Assembly (NCBI RefSeq): GCF_020882245.1
Contig: NC_083598.1
Location: 57,697,858-57,761,857, forward strand
Direction of reading: 5' to 3'
Source of the DNA: Rhopalosiphum padi
Lineage: Eukaryota > Arthropoda > Insecta > Hemiptera > Aphididae
Length of the DNA: 64,000 nucleotides
In this document: in pieces, positions 26,001-36,902 of the stretch
How the letters are laid out: every line of letters starts with the position of its first letter
Numbering within the stretch: the first letter of the stretch is position 1
Notes under the pieces: model-generated
The model's input: the letters and a program-made list of their open reading frames with translations, nothing else
Databases searched by the model: none
What the model was told of the DNA's origin: nothing
Program-made: the position numbers and the translations under genes

Positions 26001-29000
26001 CAATTGGTCCCGCGAAAAATCGTCGTATGCGAACAATTGACCACCGTAATAGTCGTATACGCGGACAATTGGTCCCCCGTCCTATTGTTTTTCTATTGAT
26101 ACATATTGAAAATAATTTTTACAACAACATAATGACTACATAAAAAAAAAAAAAAACTTAATTTTAAAAGACTGTATAGTGCTATCATTGAGTGTCATTA
26201 ACACGGTGTTTCAGCTGTTGAAGTATATTTTAAAATAGGATAAGCTATAAGGTACGAATTTATGATTCTAATAACTATTTTCAGTGAATTGTTTTTAAAT
26301 ATACCATAATCTACATTATATTAATAAAAATAATTAAACAAAGGTGGGAAGTATATCACACTGCTTTACTGTAAGTGTTGAGTAGGTCACTTGGACCTAC
26401 TGTGTTAAATTTAAATTAATTAATATATTATTTTATATACCTAAAAAACGATTTTGAACAGAGACAAGTTATCAGCCGATATCACTAAGTATACGTATTT
26501 CATATATTAATTAATTTTAGTATTAGTAATAAGATATGTTGAAATAATTTTTGTACAATAATATTACATTTAAAAATATCAATGTGTGTGTGAATTATAA
26601 TATTATACGTAAAAGTTATATACCCCCCAAATAATGTTTATGAACTAATTAATATTTTATATTAATGTATATCGTTATTTATATAGTTTAAATATTTGAT
26701 TTCGACTAAATTTTAATTTAAAATGTTAATAAAATAATGTTGTGCTTATATCTTTTTTGATTTTTTTTGGTTTCAGTACGAACTAGTTATGAGGAATTCT
26801 GTATAACAATTTCAACTGCAACATAATTTATATATTTTCACGATTTAAAGGAATTTTGTCAAAGTTTGAACTTTAATAATGCTTATAAAAAAATTAAATT
26901 ATCTATATCTATGTATTTTAAATATTTTTAAGCAGAAAATAATTTTTTATCGACAGTTATTTAAACAAAAAACAATTTTAAATACCTATGAATAACTCAT
27001 AGTGTTAAAATATTTTGAAAATTGTATTATCTATAGAAGATAACCATATAAATACTTTTGAAAATTGTCAGTACCCATATACGAGTATATACAATTTTAG
27101 TTTACGAGTTAGATAAAAAAAAAAAATTGCCCTGATTAATATGAAAAACACTGGTAATTTTTAATTTGACCTGTTTGAAGTACAAAATAAATCCAATTTT
27201 TTATTTGAAACAATCATTAAATTTGAAACTTATCGAGGTGTAGGTATAAAGACACAAAAGAACACTCATCATTATGTATAAAACCATCATATTTTAACGT
27301 CCCCTCTTCATGTTACAACATTTATCGACCGGCTTAGAATCCAAATGAAAATTCTAAAATGTAGGTTAAACTTAATAACTTATTATTTTAATCAATACAT
27401 CCCTTAGTAAATATTATAGATTGTATTGTTCTGGGAACAGGTTGACGTGCATATAAAAAGGTAAAAACTTCAATTCTTCATCTTTTTTTATATTTATTTG
27501 TGTTTCAAAAATATTCTGTTATAGATGTATTCTTAAATTATTCATATTATTATTATTTTTAAATTACTTATCAAATCATATGAAAAAAAAAAAAAAAAAA
27601 ATGGAGATCAATTGTTCGTGGAAAAAATTATAACGCGCGAAAATTGTCCGCATAATAATTCGTTCATTTTTTTGCAGGGATCATTGTCCAGTGACAAATC
27701 GTACGTTTACCAGACATTAGTATTATTATACTGTAATAGGTGTTGTGCATATGTACAGCAGTATCCATGACTAAAAGTCTGCAATATCGCCGCGATGTCC
27801 AGTCACGTAGGTACACTTTTACGTATATTTATGTAACGCTCCGTAGGTAATATTATGTTTGTATTAAATCGGATCGATCGTCAATTTTTTACGATTTTCA
27901 CACGACCGGATTACGGGAGTCGTAAACGCGTAACGCGTCAGGGCAATACTATAGTAATAATTATAATAATAATAATAATAATAATAATAGTAGTAGTAAT
28001 AATATTGGTAATTATTATAACGCGTACATTTTTTTATGTACACGGGCGAGAACGAGTCGAGTGAACCCCGAGGAGATCGAACAAATTATTTTCTAGGCGC
28101 AGTGTACGACGAGGGTTGAAAGTCATATGATAAAGTACAATATTATACGCGCCGACGGGATCACGGCGGGTGTACACGCAGACAGCGTTCGGCCGTTAAA
28201 CCGTTACAAGACACGTCGTAAAAACAAAAAACCATATAATATATATTAACGACACGCGTCATCGAGGCGCGTATTGACGTTGCCCGCACTGCATTATTTA
28301 ATATACGACTTATACGCGCATATATAGGTACACTTAAACGACGAATATAATGTGCTATTATAATATTATTATACTCGTGTATATTATACTGCGCATATAA
28401 ATATCATTATAATATATTGGACGTGTGTACTTCGGTGGTCTTCGGTTATTCGTTATTTATTTATTATTATTAAGTATTTTTTTTTCATAGGCCATTACGG
28501 GCGACACGTATAATCATCATCATATTATTATTATTATTATACGACAAACACCGACCGTACGGCGGCGTGAATCACTACTGTTCGCACTTCTATACATTAT
28601 TATTATGATACTGACCTGACGCTTACTGCAGTTTATTTTTCGCTCGCTCGTATTGTATACCAATACACGGATTTATATGTATATATATATTATATAGTCG
28701 CTGCATATCATCCGCGCAGATCCGGCCGACACGATAACGCGTTTATAATAATGTATTGCCTACACGGCAGCCGCCGCCGGTGCCCGCGTATCCATATGCG
28801 CGTTTTCGTTTTACATATAAAACGCTAAAAGGTCTAACCTCCGTCGTGTCGCCGGGCGGCACCGGATTTGTGCCATTCTACACGTAATATAATATAATAT
28901 AATGAAACGGCTTTCCGTACGCGCACATATTATTATGCGAGTTCGCGCCCTAACGAGAGTGTTATATTATTATTATACGTGCCGCCGCTTGTTATATTAA

Positions 29001-32000
29001 ATAGTCGTGCGCGATGGCCAGTATATTATATACGCCTATCTATCTATATACATATATGCATATATAAACGCACACATCCCTAGAACGCAGCCACACATAT
29101 TATATAGATATATCACGCGTGTTCATAATAATTATCCCACTGAGACGCTGCAATAACGACTGCAGTATTATATATATATATAAAAAAAAAAAACGAACAC
29201 TGAAGTCGCGATTCGCGGACAGGTATGTACAATTAATTAACAACGCGAGATCGGCTGTAGTTGCTTAGACGTCGACTATCCTAACATAACGCGACTGCGC
29301 GAAGGCGTGATTTTTCGAATACATAACAACATATTATGTGAACCACTGGGTGCAGGTAGATGATGCAGGACAGGGAAAACGGGGATGTATTATTGCAGAC
29401 GAACGTTAGCGTATGCCGGACACTGCTTTAGTGTAATGTGTACTTGCATAAAAAAGGAGCAATTCTCAAACCGTCCAGACTTTGTGTAAATATTTACAAT
29501 CATCCTACCATCAAACCGATATTATGTAAAAATGTATATCGTTCTGCAAGCTTATCGATCGGTTTTGATAAATATTAATGGAGGCCTTTTTACATATCAT
29601 ACGGAGAAATATGAATCAAAATACAGTTTTTTCCATCCTTCGTTCCGACTATAATACATTATAATATTATACATAAAAATCAAAAGATGCTCTATCGGTT
29701 AAACGAGTTTCTCAAAATCCACAATGATCGTAAGAACAACATCGTCCGTGAATTTATTGTTTTTAGGATTATCATTATGCGATAATAGGCCGTGTCGAAC
29801 GAGCGCGCTTATTATAATCTATTTAATATTTATGAGTGAAAAACGCAATAATAATAATTAAATTATATATTCGTAATACTTTTCAGTCAAGTCTAGTCTG
29901 ATATATTTGTATTACCTATACATAATGTATTGCCATATACACATATACATAGATAACACGCGGTCGCGTTCGAGCCAACGGCAATAATGGACACGTCATA
30001 AATCACAATACGGGCAACGTCGAACCTTGTCATTATAATATCCACGTGATTTTTTTCAGATTTCGATTCAAATGGTTGATATTGTTATTAAATTATTAAC
30101 AAGATTAAAATTTCCCAAATCGTTAGCGTGCACGGGAAAGCGGGAGAAAAAACTGAGCAACGGTAAACTGTCGTCCACCCGTACAAATAATTTACGGTTT
30201 AATAGAATGCAAGCCAGAGCGTTTCCTCTCGACAACGGCTCGGGTTTTGTTTCCATCCAATCCAAATGCATTACAGGATTATATTGTATTCATTAAAAAT
30301 CTGCTTTTCATCCGCGACCAGCCGTAATTACGTTGGACTTCATGTCTACTTTACATGTATACATAATATTACATATTATATACATGCAATGCAGCATTTC
30401 TATTAGAAATTACAACCGATAAAATACTACATTATAAGGTCAAATAGAATTAGCTGACAGTAAATACGTAAATTAAACGACCGGTGTGTATAGTCTTGAA
30501 GACGAGGAGAAAAATACCTAAATATATTTCGTTCGGTGGGTCGCATCAGTGGTGTTAGAGTGCGTAGAGAAGCGTAAAAATGTCGTATGTACAAATAAAA
30601 AAAATAATAAAATAAAAACTTAATAATACTACAAATTTAATTTCAAAAAGGAAAGGTCGTAAATTCATAGCTCATAAGACATTATAGTCACCTTAATACC
30701 TATCTGCTCAGGTAATTTGTGGTGGCTGTAGCTGTAGGAATATTATAGAAAATATTCAAGCATACCTAAATATTAAAGTTGATTATTTTAACCGAATTTC
30801 CTAAAAATATGGTATATAGGAACATAGATTTGTATGTAGAACGTATATAGGTAGACACCACTCTATAAACGTATCACTAAATATTATATCATCATCATAA
30901 TGGTGAAGCTAAATACATATTTAAATACTTAACTAAGGTATTAGTTTCGTGACATTTAATATTTAATTTTCAGTACAGTTAAAATATTAAGAAAAAACTC
31001 TATGACTATTAATTTTTACTACGATTCGGAGAGTAATATTTTATATACAGTTATGAATACCCACAGACTGCGCGTATATGCACAGTCGTTAATTTTTTAT
31101 AATCGTTCATGCTACTTTTTCGGCTTGTAATGTTTGAGTTTTTGCTTTTTGACCGGATATTTGTAAATTTTATACTACGCGGGGACCCCGTTTATTATCA
31201 TATTAATATGATTATGCAGCAGTGCTTGGCTGGATGACGACTACCTATTGCAATCATCATACATAAAATATAGTAGTTAAAACGTGCGTATTAAATTAAT
31301 AGTGTGGTAGTCCAATAAGGAAATTTGTATAATAATCGACCGGCATAATAAACATATATTATACATCAAACATATAATAAGTCATTAATCAGGTGAATAA
31401 TAATAATTTTTTTTTTTAATAACAGCTGAAATCACGATTTTCACCGCGGATCTGGTAAGACGGGTTTCGGATTTTCGTACCCATTATTATTTTTATTCTT
31501 TCGAATAATTTGCACAAAGCGAATTCCGCCCACTATAATAACATGATATATATTATGTACCTGTACAAGCACAATACGAAGCACTGTAGCACCGGCGATA
31601 TAGAGACGCGTGCGCATACCCACCTTTGCTTAACGAAGTCACAGATATACACTGCCAGTGCATATTATAATAATATGTATATAATATAATATTGAGGTCA
31701 GTTCGGTGAGACAAACGCCGACGACAACACGGCGATAAATTAAACGCACGTGCAGCATCGTAATGGAATGAAAATTCGCCGATACCCGAGCGACGACGTT
31801 TTACTAACTACCTGTGTATAGATAGGGCCGACAACCCCACTGCATGCAGCACCGCACCACGACGGCTGGACGCCGATAAAGTATTATACGAATCGTACTG
31901 CAACGTTTTATTCGGATAAATTATTATCATTAAGTACACATTATAAAATAATATGGGTATGTTTTAATTTACGCGTGCGGTTAATAATAATAATAATAAT

Positions 32001-32192
32001 AAAAAATAATACAAGGCGGAGAACTAGTTCGATTATTTAAAAAATAATAATAATAATATAGTAATAATACAACTAATAATGAAACTCGAATGATTGATAG
32101 TCATCGCTCGCGTTACATATATTCGAAGATCTTTTATATTATATAGTTTGCGGGTCAGACAACAATGCTACGATTTATTATTATTATTACTT

Positions 32193-32229
<37 letters not shown>

Positions 32230-35200
32230 ACCTACTAGACGCACAAACACGTATCACCGTACTTTTATATGTATGTATACATGTATACACACACATAAAT
32301 GCATATATGCACATAAGCGTATAATGCCATTCCGACGTATTAATTAATGTCGATTATATTATTATATGTGTTTAAATGCTAAAAAAAGACGTTTTTTCTT
32401 TTCTATAACACCATGTTAGAGTGCAATTGGTATAGCGAGTACTTTATATTTAAATAATTGATCAATTACTTCCGAGAGCTTATTTCTCTACATGCATATA
32501 ATATATATTATATTGTATGCTATGTACATACATATAAATATGTATAGGCAGACAATATATATATATAATGTATATGTGTAAGACGTGTAATTTGCTCTTG
32601 TATATATTATCATTATACACTGTATAATAAGCCAATTGTTTTTATAATGAATAATTATCTAAAGCTTAAGTCATTATCCGTAATAATGTAATATGTATAA
32701 ATGTACATAATAAATTGTTCTATTTTATGTATCCGTAAAATGTACCGTTTTTGATGTGTATTGTATGTGTAGTATAATATAAAGCGTTGCATTTTTATTT
32801 CCTACATGCGGATGAATGAGTTTAAGGTCGGTGACGTTTGAATATTATTCCATGGAAACTATAACTTTCCAATATTTTTTTTTCTTAGTGATAAAATGTT
32901 CGTCATAAAAATAAAATAATTGTTCAATATGAGTTATAATTTTTTTCAATTAATATTTTCAAAATGTTTTTAATCATTGAACGGATGTACAACATTATAA
33001 CATGATATTATATAGGTAAATAAACTAATACAAATATTTTAAGATGATTTTAAATAGGTACTAATATATTAATATATTGTCTAACCACAACTAAAATTAC
33101 TTTTAAATAAAACATACTGTTATAATTAGTACTTAAAATTATATGAGTATGACATTTTGAAATATTGTTACTATATTATAATATATAAAATAATATTATA
33201 GTTTTGTTTAAATAAATGATGATAACTATTTACAGTTAATATGAAATCCGGTATCTGGTAACAAAATATTATGAAAATAATCCGATAGTGAAAAAAATAA
33301 TATCAAGTATAGATTAAAATTAGAATAAGATAGAATAGTATTGCATATTTAGTTTCAGTTTTACGTTGAAAATATTAAAAAGCCAGAGAATAGTACTTAT
33401 CGGTTATTACTACAAATTATATTAAATGGGTAATTAAAATTTGATCAATTCTAATATGATCACAGTTTAGGTTACTTTGCTTAGGTATTTCATAATTCCT
33501 TACTCCGCGTAATGATGTTAAGAATGTTTATGCTAAACCTGCAGTGTATTATTGTACTTGTAATAACGTGGAATTACGATGTGCTGATTATACGATTAGC
33601 ATTAGTCGCTCATAATAATATGTGCGTTAGCCGTATAATATACATAATATTATAATTGTATATACAACGATGCAAATTGAATGTTTTAATAGTTTAATAT
33701 TATATTAATTTGAACGAGACTGGTTGTGTTTAAAGCAACAACAACTGCAACGTTAAATACAGTCCCGAATAACAACTTTATCATTATGACGTAGCAGTAT
33801 TATCATAAAACGCATAGATAATGTACAACTGATAATTTGTTAACATAACTTACACGATATGTTTATTTAAAACGGCAAAACGAACAATACAGCTAATACG
33901 TTTTATTAAGACTTATCTGAATATTATAATCAATATTGTGTGTCATCCAATGTTCTAATTTCGCATACGCGCATGTTAACACAATCTCCCCGACTCGATC
34001 GAACTTTCAACCGTGTTGATATTATATTATTATATTTTATGTATAGCGACGTATCTATAGGTACTGCAGATTTCACGATTTACCTGCATATGTTGTCAGT
34101 TTTATACTGTAAATGTAGTTTTGGAATGACGCGCGTATGCGTATGCTAATTGACACACCACCGCAGTTCTTTATATATATAATCGATACGATATAATATA
34201 CTTTATAAAGCTAACGTTTTATCAGATCGGTGTATTACGCATGTTTGCATCTATTATAATATGAGCATAACACAGTATCAGGTATAACAGTACATTAGCG
34301 GATCGTAACTGTTTTGTACACAACACCAGTTGACCGGACTCGGATATGGTATTATCGACAAAATCATCTGATAAAAAAATTGCATCGAACGAGTTTTGAA
34401 TAGAACCCCGTAAAAACGAATACCTATACATATATCATGGTGATAATAATGTAATAGTGCGAAATCGAAGAGCAATTAATGCACCGATGTATATATATAT
34501 AAGTATTATACTTACGGGTGGCAAATGCCTATATAATTTGGTATGTTCCGTCTATACCAACTGTAATATTATGTTTAACGTAACTTTCGGGTGCGTCGAT
34601 CGATAATGAAGTGATAGAGTGTTGGTTGGGGATCGTATGGTTTTTTTTTATCGGGTCGACGGTCCTGTATATTAAAGTCCGTTAGAAATTTCCCCGGAGA
34701 AAAACTACATATCGACTATCCATATACGTAGGTATTATAATATGAGCCACCGATACGTGTACGATATAAGGTCGTGTCGTTTATGAATAAATAAATGGTT
34801 TAAAAATCATATAGTTTATCTTTATACCGATGACGGAGCGATAATTATTTTTACGACGTCGCGCATTCGTATATATGCGATTTCCACAGAAATTGCTGTC
34901 GATGGAAAAAGTCCTGTCTGTTTATACAATTTATCCACACCCCTAAACGCATACATTATTGCACGCATATCACATTATAGATTGGAAACCTGAAGCTGCG
35001 CCCCTGAAGATTGAGCACGCATTATACGCAGACACGTGGTTGACCATCGTGCTATACAAATATATACATATATTGCCACCGGTTGGGTGGGCGATAAATC
35101 GATAAATTCATCTCGGTAGATTTTAATGACTCGGAAGCTATAAGTATATAATATAGCTGATGGAATAGTTGTGCGCGTCGACTGTATAATATTATATTTA

Positions 35201-35969
35201 TTTATAGAGTCGCGCCTTCTCGGCGTGCAGATGTAATTTCTGGATAAACCACGCGAGCGCAAAACATCGCGATCGATTGAGATCGATACATTTTATATTA
35301 TGCGGCGGCGGTACTCGGGTACCCTCATTGCGCTGTATAGGTTCGTCTTGGTGTAGCGTTATGAAGAGACAAAAATCGTGCACGTCGCGTATATATTTTA
35401 ATAATATATACATAGACAATATTATGATGACATCTGACCGCGTGTATACTGCACGCGGTTCCATGCATAATATGTATTATCACCGACACGCCCTTTAGGA
35501 ATAGTATATTATAACTTATAACCATGAGCGGGTTAAACCTTAATATTTACATGGCACGGTTACCACATCGACCTCAGTTTAGGTAAGTATAACTATTATG
35601 TTCTATCTCGTATCCTAGTCCAAATTATCGTTAAGACCGCTGCATAGAACTAAATATTATGTATTATTAGTTTTTTAATTTTTGTTGCGAAAGTAATATT
35701 TTTGCTGCTATCGCCTACTGCGTATATATATATATTATATATATATGACAAAGTTTAAAGACTGACTCTTTTGCTTACAAGACCTCGAGCGTTTTCCCGG
35801 TGACGGGGTGGCCAGTTTAAATCTGTAGAAATGTTAACGGTGGTTAGCAGGCCAGCCCTTATAAGAACTATTAGCACACTACACGCGCGTTTGCCGGAAA
35901 TGGTTGCGTAGGCGTGACTTTTTTTACCACGTAATATATAATAACACATTATAAGAAACTATAAGAAAC

Positions 35970-36011
<42 letters not shown>

Positions 36012-36902
36012 TGTATTCATGTATAGGTTATACGCTTACCTCTGGACAAGTCCAAAGACGTGACCCGTCCTTGGACCTCGATCTCCGTATGTGGCTTCTC
36101 GGTCCTCGTGTCCCAGAATCGTATCCTCTTGTCAAAATGGCCGCTCATGATGGTCGTGCCAACAGTCTCCGATGTGACCAGGTCGTTGCAACTGGACATG
36201 GCAAACTTGGTCTCGACGCCTACACAACATAATATTATTATTGCGTATAATAAAAAAAGCTTAATAATAATAAAAACGACAACAGCGACGTGTTGAAGAT
36301 ACTTGGTACAATACGTTGCACAACCGTTACACACATACATATAGGGTGATTCTTTCACATTAAACCAATTGGAAATTTCTTGAAAAACATTTATTTGTAT
36401 TTGTTATTATTTAATTATAGAAAATAATATACTAATTAATCGTAAACAAATGTAAAAAAACATTTTCTCCTTCTCAAAAAAAAAAAAAAAAAATTAGATA
36501 ATTTATTGAACATCTCACGATATACGAAAAAGAATCACCCTGTATAAAATAAACAAATATATTATGCATATCGTACGATGCTATTTACTGCATAGTTGGC
36601 TATCAAAGTATAAATTATACATCGACGTCGTTTATTGGACCGCCACCAACTACACAAAGCCACGTTATAATATACTATACAATTTCGTACGATATATTGG
36701 CTCAGTTTATTAATCGTCGCACGACGGACTCGCGATGAGTATACACTATACGTACATAAATATAATATTATATATACTCACATGCCCTGATGCGTAGATC
36801 GTATATCTTCAGCGTGCGGTCGTGGCTGCCGGTCACCACTTTGTTGGGTTCACCCATGAACTTGGCAGCCATCACTTTGGCGCAATGTCCAGTCAACGTG
36901 TG
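19969..36902 (-). CDS. Atg16: Atg16 / ATG16L1-like autophagy protein, C-terminal 210 codons in five exons (5' part outside window or not found)
   Basis: ATG16L1-family proteins bind the ATG12-ATG5 conjugate and direct ATG8/LC3 lipidation to forming autophagosome membranes. Their C-terminal WD40 propeller recruits partners and supports ATG8 conjugation to single membranes. Reading the minus strand, five exons join in phase (junction codons TGC, GAT, GAG and AGC) to give 40+59+27+50+30 whole codons plus the four split ones. Recognisable ATG16L1 blocks are GSHDRTLKIYDLR, MSGHFDKRIRFWDTR, LLSCVRDDTLRLVDLR, VGCDWTRAVF, GSSEGSVFIWAV and, just before the stop, a short tail ending VVWADV. These are the last five blades of a seven-blade propeller. 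The coiled coil, ATG5-binding region and first two blades are not in the five exons, and I found no convincing upstream exon. The first exon here begins in phase 0. Family identity is strong. Whether the gene is complete beyond 64000 is unknown. Confidence 0.93.
20063..20616 (-). other. Atg16 intron D-E (554 bp)
   Basis: A GT-AG intron (GTACGT to ACACAG). It is AT-rich. Its only notable content is an open plus-strand segment ending at 20521, listed separately. A TA run sits near 20108-20119. Confidence 0.85.
20348..20521 (+). other. Unrecognised coding-like segment nested antisense in an Atg16 intron
   Basis: The plus strand is open from about 20264 to TAA at 20519-20521. The last 57 codons read like ordinary protein (SESLQVVVLKDFPIDSNN, then WNEPIFFYSKFKPSDYW and REQPYKHIS). 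This differs from the low-complexity frames around it. A pyrimidine-rich TTTTCTAG precedes position 20350 and could be a splice acceptor. No family is recognised. It could be a fragment of an old transposable element, an exon of an antisense gene, or chance. Confidence 0.25.
20617..20769 (-). CDS. Atg16: Atg16 exon D: WD40 repeat with VGCDWTRAVF and GSSEGSVFIWAV
   Basis: The exon is 153 nt: one base, 50 codons, two bases. The acceptor is CCAAACAG and the donor GTACGT. It encodes ADGFKVGCDWTRAVF, then NLEYDHVAVGSSEGSVFIW and AVSNPEKPLVVLKNEH. The human equivalent has CGSDWTRVVF and AAGSAEGSLYIW. The usual SPDG turn between the first strands is replaced by NLEY in this protein. The last two bases (AG) pair with the first base of exon E to make Ser, giving N-E-H-S against Q-H-S-S in human. 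Confidence 0.94.
21170..21229 (-). CDS. Atg16: Candidate 60-nt in-frame cassette exon of Atg16 (or decayed exon duplicate)
   Basis: Inside the intron between exons C and D is an open 60-nt segment preceded by a pyrimidine-leaning acceptor (ACACACGTCATAG) and followed by a GTAATA donor. Its phase fits exactly: one base, 19 codons, two bases. GA from exon C plus A gives Glu, and TG plus G of exon D gives Trp. Inclusion would add 20 residues between two WD strands (PPKTETEKPETSLVLRLND plus a junction residue) without shifting frame. The TEKPxT string resembles TEKPHT in exon B, so it may be a partial duplicate of that exon. The donor is weak, and no family member known to me carries this insert, so use in mRNA is unproven. 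Confidence 0.4.
22813..22818 (-). promoter_or_regulatory. Non-canonical GC-AG 5' splice site (GCAAGT) of Atg16 exon C
   Basis: The exon/intron border is TTCGA then GCAAGT. Apart from C at intron position 2 it matches the donor consensus at positions +3 to +6, as GC donors usually do to compensate. It is inferred because it is the only nearby border that keeps the WD40 frame open into exon D, and also into the candidate cassette exon. GC donors are often linked to regulated splicing. Confidence 0.8.
22819..22903 (-). CDS. Atg16: Atg16 exon C: WD40 strand with LLSCVRDDTLRLVDLR, ending at a GC-type donor
   Basis: The exon is 85 nt: two bases, 27 codons, two bases, after a TTTCAG acceptor. It lies 13.1 kb from exon B. 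The B/C junction makes GAT (Asp). It encodes CNYLLSCVRDDTLRLVDLR and then TNKIINTF, matching human LLSCSRDDLLKVIDLR and TNAIKQTF. The reading frame continues into exon D only if the exon stops after TTC GA, at the dinucleotide GC of GCAAGT (intron bases 22818-22813 on the minus strand). The nearby GT (GTCATA, three bases further on) would put a stop two codons into exon D. With the GC donor the join is F-E-A-D-G-F-K, collinear with human F-S-A-P-G-F-K. Confidence 0.92.
24138..24236 (+). repeat. Left terminal inverted repeat of the foldback element
   Basis: Contains GTCAGTCGGTCGGATGGACC and ATGATGCATAATCCACTG, both found inverted in the right arm at 24752-24851. Confidence 0.8.
24752..24851 (-). 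repeat. Right terminal inverted repeat of the foldback element
   Basis: Reverse complement of the left arm with a few substitutions. One nearby difference is CGC-GG in the left arm against CGC-CG here. Confidence 0.8.
25998..27689. mobile_element. About 1.7-kb non-autonomous element with inverted clusters of a GGACAATTG motif
   Basis: Three copies of a GGACAATTGGTCCC-like unit (25998, 26031 and 26063) mark the left end. Three inverted relatives (27606-27618, 27641-27655 and 27677-27689) mark the right end. Aligned inward from each end, both show GGACAAT..TCCC..GC..AAAAA, then ATGCG.ACAATT. The interior is very AT-rich and has no protein. It includes sequence shared with the 56.9-57.9 kb repeat. 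This matches a non-autonomous DNA transposon or satellite-ended repeat. Exact boundaries are uncertain. Confidence 0.55.
26443..26800 (+). repeat. Dispersed AT-rich repeat, copy 1 (ACGATTTTG ... GTTTCAGTACGAAC)
   Basis: Two landmarks are shared in the same order with 56935-57470: AAAAACGATTyTG at 26443-26455 and GTTTCAGTAyGAACTAsTTATGAGGAATyT (two blocks, 26770-26800). The spacing differs (about 320 against 500 bp). The motif near ACGATTCTG is one I associate with abundant aphid repeats. Confidence 0.5.
32199..32227 (+). repeat. (TG)n microsatellite
   Basis: A dinucleotide run of about 29 bp inside the 13.1-kb Atg16 intron. Confidence 0.95.
35977..36008 (+). repeat. (TA)16 microsatellite next to an Atg16 5' splice site
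   Basis: A run of about 32 bp located some 31 bp into the intron that follows exon B. Confidence 0.95.
36040..36219 (-). CDS. Atg16: Atg16 exon B: WD40 repeat with GHFDKRIRFWD
   Basis: The exon is 180 nt: two bases, 59 codons, one base. The acceptor is TGTGTAG and the donor GTAAGC. It encodes SSCNDLVTSE, MSGHFDKRIRFWDTRTEKP and the start of the next blade, EVQGRVTSLDLSR. The phenylalanine of GHFDK aligns with human F467. The arginine of VQGRVTSLDL (codon at 36065-36067) aligns with human K490. Both human residues are known to matter for single-membrane ATG8 conjugation. A long TA microsatellite starts about 31 bp into the following intron. This exon and exon A are separated by only 562 bp, most of whose length outside the splice sites is a MITE and poly-A. 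Confidence 0.94.
36220..36781 (-). other. Atg16 intron A-B (562 bp)
   Basis: A GT-AG intron (GTGAGT to TGTGTAG). About a third of it is the 201-bp MITE at 36342-36542, whose interior ends in an A-run of about 17 bp at 36476-36492. Confidence 0.85.
36342..36542. mobile_element. 201-bp mariner-type MITE inside Atg16 intron A-B
   Basis: The left end TAGGGTGATTCTTT (36342-36355) and the reverse complement of the right end, CAGGGTGATTCTTT (36529-36542), match at 13 of 14 bases. The element is flanked on both sides by TA (36340-36341 and 36543-36544), the target duplication of Tc1/mariner elements. It has no coding capacity. The interior is AT-rich with a long A-run. Confidence 0.7.
36782..36902 (-). 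CDS. Atg16: Atg16 exon A: WD40 repeat with GSHDRTLKIYDLR
   Basis: The exon is 121 nt: 40 codons plus one base. It begins in phase 0 after a TTTCAG acceptor and ends before a consensus GTGAGT donor. It encodes HTLTGHCAKVMAAKF, then GEPNKVVTGSHDRTLKIYDLRIRA, one full WD repeat with the GH and W/Y-D dipeptide landmarks (YD in place of WD). Human ATG16L1 reads HTLTGHSGKVLSAKF and GSHDRTLKLWDLR at this place (from memory of the family). The trailing T joins GC of the next exon to make a Cys codon. The human protein also has Cys there (WDLRSKVC). The preceding exon should end in phase 0 and should encode the blade ending in a WTV-like motif. Confidence 0.93.

Larger units (their letters stand above)
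22904..36039 (-). other. Atg16 intron B-C (13,136 bp)
   Basis: A long GT-AG intron. It contains a foldback element (24138-24851), a non-autonomous element with inverted subterminal repeats (25998-27689), an ATA-rich tract near 27957-28006, a TG microsatellite (32199-32227) and a TA microsatellite (35977-36008). CpG-richer stretches at about 22.9-25.6, 27.7-29.4 and 31.4-32.1 kb alternate with AT-rich ones. Around 30061-30296 both strands are open for more than 200 bp with fairly ordinary residue use, but no family is recognised. No extra Atg16 exon is needed to bridge B and C. Confidence 0.8.

Noticed and set aside
30061..30296. Open frames on both strands with fairly normal composition inside the 13.1-kb Atg16 intron
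   Set aside because: No recognisable domain. Atg16 exons B and C already join in frame without it, so it is mentioned only in the intron entry.
32094..32347. Two plus-strand frames with CVCVCV tracts
   Set aside because: A translated TG microsatellite.
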